A DNA stretch of 64,000 nt from Halobacteriales archaeon QS_8_69_73 (GTDB taxonomy: Archaea; Halobacteriota; Halobacteria; Halobacteriales; Haloarculaceae): the NCBI GenBank assembly GCA_003022945.1, contig PXRZ01000072.1, forward strand, positions 62,001 through 126,000. The letters are read 5' to 3'. Position 1 is the first letter of the stretch; every line of letters starts with the position of its first letter. Positions 8,323 through 16,929 of this stretch are shown here, one piece after another. The position numbers and the translations under genes are program-made. The notes beneath the pieces were generated by a model. The model was not told the DNA's origin, searched no databases, and worked only from the letters and a program-made list of their open reading frames with translations.

Positions 8323-9018
8323 AATCTAAGCGGGCAGCCGTCGAACTCCGCCACATGAGCGACGGCCGGGCCGCGACCGGCCGGTCGAGGTGTTCGCGAG
8401 GGGGACGCTGGCGCCACGCTCGACGTCTCCGTCGTACGAGGAGCCGAAGGCAGCGGTACTGTCGGTCGTGGACGAGCGGGCTGACGACGTCGTCGCCGGC
8501 AGCGCAGGCGGCGAGCGGGGCGATAAAGTGTAGCGTCGCGGGCGCCCGCGGCCGCGAAGCTGTTCGCTCGCTGCCGGGTCCGTACATCGTCGGACGGAAA
8601 TCGGCGTGTGAACGTCTCACGAGCCAGCACAACGGTTAATACGAGTCCGATTGGAACTGCAATCCGAACGGAGGCCCCTGGCATGACCACCACTCTCACC
8701 CCGACGTGTCCGGCCGCCATCGAGCGGTGCGTCGCGGGGGCGAACAGGTGGTCGACCGCCTCCATCGCGCTCGCGATTCGCGCCACGTAACCGGCTCCCG
8801 GTTCGGTGGCGCGACGGCATCCTCCGACCGTCGGAGGGTCCCCTCGCGGGCGCGTCCCGCCTTCCTGCGCCGCCGACACCCGACAGCCGACAGCTGACAG
8901 CCGTCCGGTCGTCGTTCGCGTCGTCCGGACGGTCGCGCGCGTCGCCGAGTGACGACGCTCCCCCCGACAGCCGCCGGTATCGCCACGCGACGCGGGTTCG
9001 ACTCCCGCCGGGGGGCGT
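8323..9018. other. Gene-poor stretch
   Basis: About 700 bases without a supported gene. All long frames are Arg/Pro-rich and look like antisense or out-of-frame noise. One plus-strand frame (about 8385-8546, 'VEVFARGTLAPRSTSP...') might be a decayed small protein, but no family is recognised. The only structure I can support is the tRNA-like minihelix at its right end. Confidence 0.4.
8960..9015 (+). other. tRNA-like minihelix (acceptor + T arm) 1
   Basis: CCCCCCG at 8960-8966 pairs with CGGGGGG at 9009-9015. Between them sits a perfect T arm, GCGGG-TTCGACT-CCCGC (8992-9008), directly abutting the 3' acceptor strand as in tRNA. The 25 bases between the 5' acceptor strand and the T arm are too few for D and anticodon arms, so this is not a functional tRNA. 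It could be a deleted tRNA gene, an integration scar at a tRNA 3' end, or chance. Confidence 0.35.
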
Positions 9019-9282
9019 ATGCTCGATCCAGTCCACAAGCTGACCGTCTCGGTCCGGGTACCCCGTGGCGCCGCCGGCGACGTGGCCGGTGGCGTCCGCG
9101 GCGTCGTCGGTGACGTCGCCGGCGTCGACGATGTCGAGGTCCACGACCTCGAGAGCGTCCGCCCGGACGCCCTGGACCTGTACGTCGACGCCCGGGTGGC
9201 CGTCGCGTTCGCCGACGACGCCGACGACCCGGTCGCACGGCTCCGGGGCGGCTTCGGCGTCCTCGAGGCGGCGGTCGATTGA
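9019..9282 (+). CDS. Haloarchaeal protein of unknown function (87 aa)
   Basis: Begins MLDPVHKLTV and shows a regular pattern of 'KLTVSVRVPRGA', then 'VGDVAGVDDVEVHDLESVRP', 'LDLYVDARVAVAFADDA' and a C-terminal 'RLRGGFGVL'. The alternating hydrophobics suggest an alpha/beta mini-domain. The acidic composition and codon usage fit a real haloarchaeal gene. The ATG immediately follows minihelix 1 (within 4 bases), which is unusual. The family is not recognised. Confidence 0.65.
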   Translation: MLDPVHKLTVSVRVPRGAAGDVAGGVRGVVGDVAGVDDVEVHDLESVRPDALDLYVDARVAVAFADDADDPVARLRGGFGVLEAAVD

Positions 9283-9607
9283 TACCGACTGCCGTGGTTC
9301 GTCACCGCCGCGTCGACCCGACGCGGTGGCGTGGTGCCCGAGGCAACGCCGTCCGGCGCCCCACGAGGGAACTCACAGCAGCCGGTACGACGATTCCGTG
9401 TCGGTGGGGCCACGCGGGTTCGACTCCCGGCGGAACCCTGGGGCGACACGCCCCGTGACTTACTGGTATCACGAAAGCGACGACGCCGGTGCGGCGGCCC
9501 CTCTTCGTGTGCCGTCCGGACGACGGGCCGGGTCGAGGCTCTGCGGCGCTCGGTCGCAACCGGCGCCGTTCGGCCCCGACTCGGCAAGAACACGGCGGTG
9601 CAAAGCA
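9283..9607. other. Intergenic region upstream of tfb
   Basis: About 325 bases with no supported gene. It contains a second tRNA-like minihelix (9392-9437) and an inverted repeat ACGCGGCGGTG-like around 9307-9330 (CCGCGTCG / CGACGCGG). The last part leads into the tfb promoter. Confidence 0.4.
9392..9437 (+). other. tRNA-like minihelix 2
   Basis: GATTCCG (9392-9398) pairs with CGGAACC (9431-9437) at six of seven positions, enclosing the T arm GCGGG-TTCGACT-CCCGG (9414-9430; four of five pairs). The T-arm core GCGGGTTCGACTCCCG is identical to that of minihelix 1, about 420 bases upstream. The anticodon and D arms are absent here too. This is a sequence observation only, and its meaning is unknown. 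Confidence 0.3.
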
Positions 9608-9615
9608 TTTATATG
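9608..9615 (+). promoter_or_regulatory. TATA box of tfb
   Basis: TTTATATG lies 27-34 bases before the ATG at 9642, the spacing expected for a haloarchaeal promoter giving a leaderless or nearly leaderless transcript. Confidence 0.65.
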
Positions 9616-9641
9616 TGGAGTAGGCAAACCACATAAGTATA

Positions 9642-10595
9642 ATGCCAGGGCCCACCCGTCAGCGAGAGCGCACCAGCGAGGACGAAACCGAGAGCGAGGA
9701 GGAAACGGGCTGTCCGGAGTGCGAGTCGGAATCGCTGGTCAGAAGCGGCGACGGGGGCGAACTCGTCTGCGAGGACTGCGGGCTCGTCATCGAGGAAGAA
9801 CACATCGACCGCGGGCCGGAGTGGCGGGCGTTCAACCACTCCGAACGGCAATCGAAGTCTCGGGTGGGGGCGCCGACGACCCAGACGATGCACGACAAGG
9901 GGTTGACCACCCAAATCGACTGGAAGGACAAAGACGCCTACGGTCGGTCGATTTCCTCCGAGAAGCGCTCGCAGATGCACCGCCTGCGGAAGTGGCAGGA
10001 GCGCATCCGCACCAAGGACGCCGGCGAGCGCAACCTCCAGTTCGCACTCAGCGAAATCGACCGGATGTCATCGGCGCTGGGCGTCCCTCGCTCCGTTCGG
10101 GAGGTGGCGTCGGTCATCTACCGGCGGGCGCTGGACGACGACCTCATCCGGGGCCGCTCCATCGAAGGCGTCGCCACTGCCGCACTCTATGCGGCCTGCC
10201 GACAGGAAGGCATCCCCCGCTCGCTCGACGAGGTGGCCGAGGTGGCCCGCGTCGAGCAGAAGGAGATCGGCCGCACCTACCGCTACATCGCCCAGGAGCT
10301 GTCGCTGGGGCTCGAGCCGGTCGATCCCGTCCAGTACGTGCCGCGGTTCTGCTCGGAGCTCGGCCTCAGCGAGGAGGTCGAACAGAAGACCCGCGAGATA
10401 ATCGAGGTGACCGCCGAGAAGGGGATGCTGTCCGGGAAATCGCCGACCGGCTACGCCGCCGCCGCCATCTACGCGGCGTCGCTGCTGTGCAACGAGAAGA
10501 AAACCCAGCGGGAGGTCGCCGACGTCGCCCAAGTGACGGAGGTCACCATCCGCAATCGGTACCAGGAGCAGATCGAGGCGCTCGGCATCCACTGA
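9642..10595 (+). CDS. tfb: Transcription initiation factor TFB
   Basis: 317 residues with the complete TFB architecture. The N-terminal zinc ribbon has Cys24-x2-Cys27 and Cys43-x2-Cys46 ('CPEC...[10 protein letters not shown]'). The B-finger/linker '[23 protein letters not shown]' follows, then two cyclin repeats (about 125-205 and 220-300), each with the typical 'AAALYAACR' / '[10 protein letters not shown]' helix, and the C-terminal DNA-contact helix '[17 protein letters not shown]'. It recruits RNA polymerase to TBP-bound promoters. Haloarchaea carry several TFB paralogues, so this is one of a family. It stands alone with its own TATA box. Confidence 0.97.
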   Translation: MPGPTRQRERTSEDETESEEETGCPECESESLVRSGDGGELVCEDCGLVIEEEHIDRGPEWRAFNHSERQSKSRVGAPTTQTMHDKGLTTQIDWKDKDAYGRSISSEKRSQMHRLRKWQERIRTKDAGERNLQFALSEIDRMSSALGVPRSVREVASVIYRRALDDDLIRGRSIEGVATAALYAACRQEGIPRSLDEVAEVARVEQKEIGRTYRYIAQELSLGLEPVDPVQYVPRFCSELGLSEEVEQKTREIIEVTAEKGMLSGKSPTGYAAAAIYAASLLCNEKKTQREVADVAQVTEVTIRNRYQEQIEALGIH

Positions 10596-10837
10596 TACTG
10601 CCGGCTGTAACTACGTGAAGCGGTCCTGCCCGGAAAGTGAGGTTCTGGACGGTCAACCCCATACTGCTGAGAAATCTTGGAAGCGATTACAGCCAGCAGT
10701 ATGACGCGGCTCGTACCCTATCGTGACGGTCGCTACCGCCGCGGCGACGGCCGCTATCGTCTGGGGTCGGCCGAAACCGTCGCGCCGTTTTCCGTGATTC
10801 CCGTACCGTTAACACGGTGTGGCGCCAATCTCGGGGT
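10596..10837. other. Intergenic region between tfb and ALDH
   Basis: About 240 bases. A plus-strand frame of 46 codons (10701-10841, beginning MTRLVPYRDGRYRRGDGRYR) overlaps the downstream start by ATGA. It is Arg-rich with an imperfect YR-x-G-RYR repeat and no recognised family, so I do not call it. A TATA-like GTTAAC lies near 10808-10813. Confidence 0.3.
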
Positions 10838-12327
10838 ATGACAGTCTCCGAAACCGTCGCCGAGAGCGAGCTATCGGTCGAGACCGACCTGCTGGCGGGG
10901 CTGGAGTCGTACGTGACGACGGCCGGGGCCCGGGAGGAGCGCTTCGACGTCGAGGCGCCGTTCAGCGGCGCGGTCATCGGTCGGCTGCCGGCCTGCGACC
11001 CCGACGACGTCGAGGAGGCCTTCACCCGTGCCGACCACGCACAGACGGCGTGGGCCGACCGCTCCGTCGAGGAGCGCGCCGCGGTGTTCAAACGCTACCA
11101 CGACCTGGTCATCGAGCACTGCGAGGAGCTGCTGGATCTCATCCAGGTCGAGAGCGGGAAGGCCCGTCGGCACGCGTACGAGGAGGTGCTCGACGTGGCC
11201 ATCACCGCCCGCCACTACGCATATCGGGCGGCCGACTACCTCGAAAGCGAATCTCGCGAGGCCGCCGTCCCGGGGCTGACCGAGACGACCGTCCACCACC
11301 ACCCCGTCGGCGTCGTCGGCATCATCTCGCCGTGGAACTACCCCCTGTCGCTGAGCTGCTCCGGGAAGCCGGCCTGCCGCGGGACGCCTTCCAGGTGGTC
11401 ACCGGCTTCGGTGAACCGCTCGGGGAGCCGCTCGTGGCCGACGCCGACTACGTCTGCTTCACCGGCTCGGGCGCGACAGGCCGTGTCGTCGCCGGCCAGG
11501 CCGGCCAGCACCTCACCGACTGTTCGCTGGAGCTGGGCGGAAAAAATCCCGGGATCATCTGTGCCGACGCCGACGTCGACCGGGCCGTCGAGGGGCTCAT
11601 CCGGGGCTGTTTCACCAACGCCGGCCAGCTGTGCATCTCCCTGGAGCGGCTCTACATCTACGAGGACGTCTACGACCGGTTCCTCGAGCGGTTCGTCGAC
11701 GCCGTCGAGTCGATGCGACTCGGCACCGACTACAGCCACGACGTCGACATGGGGAGTCTCGTCTCCGAACGACAGCTGGAGAAGGTGACCGACCACGTCG
11801 AGGAGGCAAAGGCCGAGGGCGCGACGGTGCTGACCGGCGGCACCGCCCGCCCCGACCTGGGGCCGTACTTCTACGAGCCGACCGTCCTGACGGACGTCGA
11901 CGAGTCGATGGCGCTGTGTACCGAGGAGACGTTCGGCCCCGTCGTCGGCATCTACGAGTGGAGCGACACCGACGACGTCGTCGAGCGGGCCAACGACTCC
12001 GACTACGGGCTGAACGCCTCGATCTGGACGGAAGACGTCGACCGCGGCAAGGAGATGGCGACGCGGGTCGAGACCGGCACGGTCAATATCAACGAGTCCT
12101 ACGCGGCCGCCTGGGTGACGCTGGACGCGCCGATGGGCGGCATGAAGGACTCCGGTATCGGCCGCCGCCACGGCGAGTACGGCTTCATGAAGTACACCGA
12201 GTCCCAGACCGTCGCCGTCCAAAAGCGCCTTGCGATGGACGCTCCGCCGGGAATGCCGTACTGGCTGTACGCGAAGGTCATGAACGGGGCGCTGAAGCTC
12301 CAGCGCAAAATCCCCGGCATGCGGTAG
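10838..12327 (+). pseudogene. Aldehyde dehydrogenase (succinate-semialdehyde type), internal segment missing
   Basis: From MTVSETVAES (10838) the ALDH N-terminus runs to the conserved 'GVVGIISPWNYPLSL'. At about 11349 it jumps to a second frame that continues 'ELLREAGLPRDAFQVVTG' to the stop. Family members have about 30 residues here, including the NAD-binding Lys of 'A(V)LKP'. The rest is intact, with catalytic Glu in 'LELGGKNPGI', catalytic Cys in 'NAGQLCISLERLYI' and the C-terminal 'GGMKDSGIGRRHGEYG'. An intact enzyme would oxidise an aldehyde, probably succinate semialdehyde, with NAD(P)+. As written it is nonfunctional. Confidence 0.85.
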
Positions 12328-12407
12328 GCCTCGGACACGTCGGACACGTCGGACTGGTCCGTGGTTCCCACGATATAATTTCAGCTCGCTCTCCGTTCGT
12401 CCGGTGG

Positions 12408-12806
12408 TCAGTCCTCACTCCAGTCGGAGGCCTTACGCGAAAGCCAGTAGTATCCTGACACGAGGACGACGGAGACGAGACCGACGACCGAAAGCAGTAC
12501 CGGTTCCTCGGAGACCGAGATCCCGTCGGTCATCGAGACGTAGAACGCGTACCCGACGGTCGCATAGAGCATGGCCACGAATCCGACCAGCGCACCCGAC
12601 TGGATGACACGATCGTACCACTCGTCGATCCGAGCCCGACCGCGCTCCGACCGCCGGTTGTACCTGAGATTCAGGCCGATCAGCGCCCCGACGACGGGCA
12701 ACAAGCCGTACATCCGGACGTCGCCGAGCGCGACCTGCAGCGCGACGCCACCTGCCAGAAACGCGGCGAGCAGGACGATGTTGTGTCGGAGTGGGTGAAG
12801 TTTCAT
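12408..12806 (-). CDS. Four-helix membrane protein of unknown function
   Basis: 132 residues starting MKLHPLRHNI, with hydrophobic helices at about 9-27, 30-46, 72-92 and 101-121. A basic cytoplasmic loop 'RYNRRSERGRARIDEWYDR' separates the two helix pairs. The loop and the 'RKASDWSED' tail are typical of small haloarchaeal integral membrane proteins. No catalytic or transport motif is seen. Downstream, just before the ALDH stop side, is a short CGGACACGT direct repeat (12330-12352). Confidence 0.75.
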   Translation of the reverse strand: MKLHPLRHNIVLLAAFLAGGVALQVALGDVRMYGLLPVVGALIGLNLRYNRRSERGRARIDEWYDRVIQSGALVGFVAMLYATVGYAFYVSMTDGISVSEEPVLLSVVGLVSVVLVSGYYWLSRKASDWSED

Positions 12807-12948
12807 GCTTGTTACCGCTCGTCCGTGTATGATGGGCTCCGGAGTGAAAGATCCCCAACCTTACCTTCCATTTCCCCCTGACGGCTTCGACTTCGAGGCC
12901 ATGTCGTCGATCGAAGCGAACGAGGTGACAGCCTCAGAATCGGGGTCA

Positions 12949-14310
12949 TCACATCGGTTCTTCCAGAATGATGGTCTGTTCGCGACCGGGCCCGACCCCG
13001 ACGGCGTAGATGGGGGCGTCGACCTCGTCTGCGATGTACGCCAGGTACGCCCGTGCATTCTCGGGGATGGCGTCGTAGCCGCTGGCGGCGACGGCTCCCC
13101 AATCGACGTCCGGCCAGCCGTCGAACGCGCGGAAGGTGGGTTCGCAGTCGGCCCACCGTTCGGTCGTGGTCGGCATCGTCGGGCGTTCCGTTCTGTCCAG
13201 CGTGTAGGCGTGACCGACCTTCACCCGGTCGAGGCCGGCGAGGACGTCGATGTGGTTGACCGCGAGACCCGTGAAGCCGCTGGCGCGGGCGGCGTGGCGG
13301 AGCATTGGGACGTCGAGCCAGCCGACCCGCCGGGGGCGGCCGGTGACGGTGCCGTACTCGCCGCCAGCCTCGCGGATGTGGTCGGCCAGCTCCTCCTCGG
13401 TAGGGTCGCCGTTACCGTCGTAGCCGGGGGTATCCCCCTCGACGCCGGCCAGCTCCGTCGGCATCGGGCCGCTGCCGACCCGCGAGAGGTAAGCTTTCAC
13501 GACGCCGACGACCTCGCCGTCGCCGACGACGGCCGGCCCGACGCCGGCCCCGACGGCGGCGCCGCCGGCGGTCGGGTTCGAGGAGGTGACGTACGGATAG
13601 TTGCCGTGGTCGATGTCGAGGACCGTCCCCTGGGCGCCCTCGAACATCACGGCCGCGCCGTCGTCGATGCGGTCGGCGAGGAAGGTGCCGGCGTCGACCA
13701 ACATTCCCTCCTCGCGGAGCCGACGGCCGTAGTCGCCGTACTCCTCGTAGAGGGCCTCGAGGTCGAACGCCTCGCCGGCCTCGACGCCGAAGACCTCCTC
13801 GGCGAGGGCGCGCTTCTGCGGGACGACGTATTCCAGCCGGTCCCGGAGGATCTCGGGGTCGGCGAGCTCGCCGGCCCGAATTCCACGGCGGCCGGCCTTG
13901 TCCTCGTAGGTAGGGCCGATGCCGCGGCCGGTGGTGCCGACCTCGCTGTCGGTTTCGCTTTTGACCTCCTCCTCGATGCCGTCCAGTACCCTGTGGTACG
14001 GGAAGATGACGTGGGCTCGGCGGGCGACCAGGACGTTGGGGTCCAGCCCCCGCTCACGCAGTGCGTCGAGTTCCTCGAACAGCGTCCCCGGGTTCACGAC
14101 GCAGCCGTTGCCGAGGACGTTCGTCTTCCCTCGGACCGCTCCCGACGGCACCAGCGAGAGCTTGTACTCCTGGCCGTCGCGGACGACGGTGTGGCCGGCG
14201 TTGTCGCCGCCCTGGTACCGCACGACGACGTCGGCGGCGTCGCCGTAAACGTCGACGATGCCGCCCTTCCCCTCGTCGCCGAGTTGCGAACCGACGATCG
14301 TTACGGTCAT
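12949..14310 (-). CDS. purA: Adenylosuccinate synthase
   Basis: 453 residues, slightly longer than the usual 430 because of haloarchaeal acidic insertions. The N-terminal GTP-binding signature 'VGSQLGDEGKGGIVD' contains the catalytic Asp and the GDEGKG loop. 'RYQGGDNAGHTV' carries the catalytic His and 'TTGRGIGPTYEDKAGRRGI' is the conserved IMP-binding segment. 'TNVLGNGCVVNPGTL' and 'FEGAQGTVLDIDHGNYPYVTSS' follow. It converts IMP, aspartate and GTP to adenylosuccinate in AMP synthesis. The gene is monocistronic, divergent from the winged-helix gene. Confidence 0.98.
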   Translation of the reverse strand: MTVTIVGSQLGDEGKGGIVDVYGDAADVVVRYQGGDNAGHTVVRDGQEYKLSLVPSGAVRGKTNVLGNGCVVNPGTLFEELDALRERGLDPNVLVARRAHVIFPYHRVLDGIEEEVKSETDSEVGTTGRGIGPTYEDKAGRRGIRAGELADPEILRDRLEYVVPQKRALAEEVFGVEAGEAFDLEALYEEYGDYGRRLREEGMLVDAGTFLADRIDDGAAVMFEGAQGTVLDIDHGNYPYVTSSNPTAGGAAVGAGVGPAVVGDGEVVGVVKAYLSRVGSGPMPTELAGVEGDTPGYDGNGDPTEEELADHIREAGGEYGTVTGRPRRVGWLDVPMLRHAARASGFTGLAVNHIDVLAGLDRVKVGHAYTLDRTERPTMPTTTERWADCEPTFRAFDGWPDVDWGAVAASGYDAIPENARAYLAYIADEVDAPIYAVGVGPGREQTIILEEPM

Positions 14311-14523
14311 CGGCGCGACGTACCGACCAGCGGGGTAAACAGATTTCGATACCGGCCGCCCCGGTGCCGCGATGCCGCGTCCAGCCCGGAGCGACCGGCC
14401 AGCGCGCCGTCGACCGCCACGATCTGCGGTTCGTGTGTCGCGGTCACAAGGGCTATATGTCCTCCCCCCGAACTACTCGGGAGCAGCGATGCACCGACGC
14501 TCGACGGGTAAGACAGACAACAA

Positions 14524-14533
14524 CATTTAAATC
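14524..14533 (+). promoter_or_regulatory. TATA box of the winged-helix gene
   Basis: CATTTAAATC lies 26-35 bases before the ATG at 14559, the standard haloarchaeal promoter spacing. Confidence 0.6.
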
Positions 14534-14558
14534 GGGTAAACACAAGTTAACAAGTGCC

Positions 14559-14864
14559 ATGATAGATCGACTTGAGAAGGAAGTAGACATGCTGGAGCGC
14601 CATCTACAGGTGCTGCGGATGGTGATCGAAAACGAGCCGATCGGCATCGTCAAGATGTCGAACGAGACGGGGTACCCACACCACAAAGTCCGCTACTCGC
14701 TTCGCGTCCTCGAGGAGGAAAACCTCATCGAGCCGTCGAGCCAGGGCGCCATCACGACGGAAGACACCGCGGGGTTCGTCAGCGACCTCGACGCGGACCT
14801 CGACGAGATCGTCGAGAAGCTCGAGGGAATGAAAATCGACGAAGTCCCCGAGATCGAAGGCTAA
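14559..14864 (+). CDS. Winged-helix transcriptional regulator (haloarchaeal)
   Basis: 101 residues starting MIDRLEKEVD. An N-terminal coiled helix (3-26) is followed by a winged helix (about 28-65) with the recognition segment 'SNETGYPHHKVRYSLRVLEEENLIEPSSQGAITT'. The acidic C-terminal tail is 'VSDLDADLDEIVEKLEG'. This compact form is common in haloarchaea and annotated as a transcriptional regulator. Its target is unknown. It has a clear TATA box. Confidence 0.85.
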   Translation: MIDRLEKEVDMLERHLQVLRMVIENEPIGIVKMSNETGYPHHKVRYSLRVLEEENLIEPSSQGAITTEDTAGFVSDLDADLDEIVEKLEGMKIDEVPEIEG

Positions 14865-14922
14865 GGATAAGGCTGAAACTGAGGCTCGTTCTGCGCTCGC
14901 GTTCGGTCGATCCCGGGGGGGT

Positions 14923-16784
14923 TCACAGTTCGGGTAGCGTCATGTACAGCGACGACTCCCGGCCCTCGACCAGACAGAGGTGGAAGCCGTTCTTCCGGGC
15001 GAGGCTGACGAAACTCCGGTACCGCCCGCGGCTCAGAAGGCTCCCGGACGTGGCCTCCCGCGCCAGCTCCGTGGCGCCGGCCTCGAAGTAGCTGGCGGTG
15101 ACCACGAAGGCGGCGGCGACGGTGTCATTGACCGCACAGAAATCCGAGACGTCCGTCACCAGCGGCTCGACGGCGGCGGCGCCGGTCGGCTCGCGGCCCT
15201 CTTCGAGCGTCGCCACGACGAGCGGCTCGCCCTCCCGGTCGCGGACGACGACGTCGAAGGTCACCTCGCGGCGCTCGTCGCCGTCGTCGACGGCCACCGT
15301 CTCGTCGAAGAACGCCCGGTCGACGTCCGGAATCGCGTCGTAGAGGTGCCGCATCGCGTCCGCCCCAGGAACGGCTCGTACGGCTCGCCGCCGACCGTCG
15401 CGCCCGCGGCGTCGAAGCGGGTGTGTCGCTCCAGCTCGACGTTGGCGGCCAGCGCGTTCCGGTCGGTCCGTCCCTGGTGGACGTCCTCCAGGGTCGGCCC
15501 GCCGCGGGTCCCCTCGCGGACGAACAGCGTCGTCTTCGACAGCGCCTCCGTCGGCGACAGCGACGGCCCTGCGGTCCCCGACGACGCGCCACCGCCGTCG
15601 TCGTCGCCCTCCAGCGCCGCGACCCGGCGCTCGAGCCGCTCCTGGGTCTCCCGGAGTCGTCGCAGCTCCGCGCGGACCTCCCCGAGGGCGGCGTTGGCCG
15701 CCGCGTCGGTGCCGCCCGACCGCGTGGAGGCCGTCCCGACGCCGCTCGCCTCCCCGGCCTCGGCCCCGCGGGAGCCCGCGTCCCCGGTCGTCGGTTCGGT
15801 CTCGTCCGTCTCGACGGCGCCGTGGTCCGGGTCGCCGGTCCCGACCCGGTCGTTTCTCCCGGTCGTTTCCGAGCCCGCGACGTCGTCCGCCTCGACCGCC
15901 GACGCGGTCGCCCCGGCGTCGGCCGCGCCGCCGGGGCGGTCGGTCCGGTCGGGGTCCAGCGACGGAATGCCCCGGAGTTCGTCGTCCGGCTCGGCCGCCG
16001 GGGAGTCACCAGTTCCGACCCCGTCATCGTTGTCCGCCGCCGGTCCGGTTGCGGGCGTGTCGTCGCCGGTCGCCGCCGGTTCGGTCGCGGGCGTGTCGGC
16101 GGACGTCGCCGGCGTGTCGTCGGATATTGCCGTCTCGCCCGGCCCCGAAATGGTGCCGTCCGTTCCGCCGACGTTCTGGTCTGCCCCACCGATATTATCG
16201 TCCGTCCCGCCGACGTCCCGGTCGGCCCCGGTGGCCGCGGCCGACCCCGTCGGTTCCGGCGAGGACGGGAGTTCGACCGCCGGAAGGTCGGCGGCGACGA
16301 CGCTGTAGATGCCAACCTCGTTTTTCGTCTTGCTCTCGGCCTCCTCGCCGGTGACCGGCTCGCCGGTCGCGCCGAGGTAGGCGGCGTACGACGGCTCGCC
16401 GTCGTCGTAGACGACGTAGTAGTCGCCGGAAAGGACGTTCTCGGCGAGCTCGAGGTAGCCGGTGAACCCGCCCGAGGACAGCGTCTCGTTGACCGTCGCG
16501 ACCGGGGTGTCGTCGCTGAAGTACTCGCCGCGGACCTCCCCGCCGAGGGCGAGCATCGGTGCCAGCCGGGCGGCGGCCGCCGACGCCTCGTGCCGCCGGC
16601 CGCCGGTCGGGTCGAAGCCGTCGAGGTCGGTCGCCGTCGGTGCCGTCTCGAACCCCGCGACGACGGCGACGGCCTCACCGTCGGCGACGAACAGCCAGTC
16701 GCCGTCCGACTCGACGGCGCCGCTGAACCCGCGCCGTCCCAGCCGGGCCAACCCGTCGGCACCGCCGTCGAACGGCGAGTGATT
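14923..16784 (-). pseudogene. Large haloarchaeal protein (DUF7527-like), 5'-truncated and frameshifted
   Basis: The recognisable N-terminal domain ('PFDGGADGLARLGRRGFSGAV') begins without a start codon directly beside the TnpB element, so about a dozen residues and the ATG are lost. A long low-complexity Asp/Thr/Gly/Pro linker (~200 residues) follows, then a coiled coil 'GEVRAELRRLRETQERLERRV' and a C-terminal domain. The last ~143 residues ('MRHLYDAIPDVDRAFFDETV...') are in another frame, restored by adding one C to the four-C run at 15363-15366. Haloarchaeal homologues begin with a short 'RPFSGG' motif. Function unknown. Confidence 0.65.
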
Positions 16785-16897
16785 AAAAAGTGCAAGGCGA
16801 AAGCCTCGCCCTTCAGGGCGGGGATGAAGCCGACAAGTTTGAATCCATCTACATATGCTGCTCCGGCTGGATATTCCACGGGTAGCAGCTATCCGGA

Positions 16898-16910
16898 CTA
16901 TTATATAACT
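16898..16910 (+). promoter_or_regulatory. TATA box of tnpB
   Basis: TATTATATAA lies about 22-32 bases before the ATG at 16930, consistent with a haloarchaeal promoter. Confidence 0.55.
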
Positions 16911-16929
16911 CAGACTACTCTGCTTACAT

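Noticed and set aside
8900-9016. Intact tRNA gene
   Set aside because: Acceptor and T arm are present, but there is no room for the anticodon arm, and no upstream alternative acceptor strand was found for an intron-containing tRNA.
8208-9608. Large minus-strand open frame opposite the 87-residue gene
   Set aside because: Composition is Arg/Thr/Pro-rich throughout, typical of noncoding frames in GC-rich DNA, and it contains T-arm-derived segments; no conserved domain is seen.
10701-10841. Short 46-codon leader peptide gene upstream of the aldehyde dehydrogenase
   Set aside because: It overlaps the ALDH start by ATGA, but it is arginine-rich, matches no recognised family and has no conservation evidence from this window.
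12330-12352. CGGACACGT direct repeats as an operator
   Set aside because: Two to three short copies between convergent genes are better explained as filler or part of a terminator; no promoter is adjacent.
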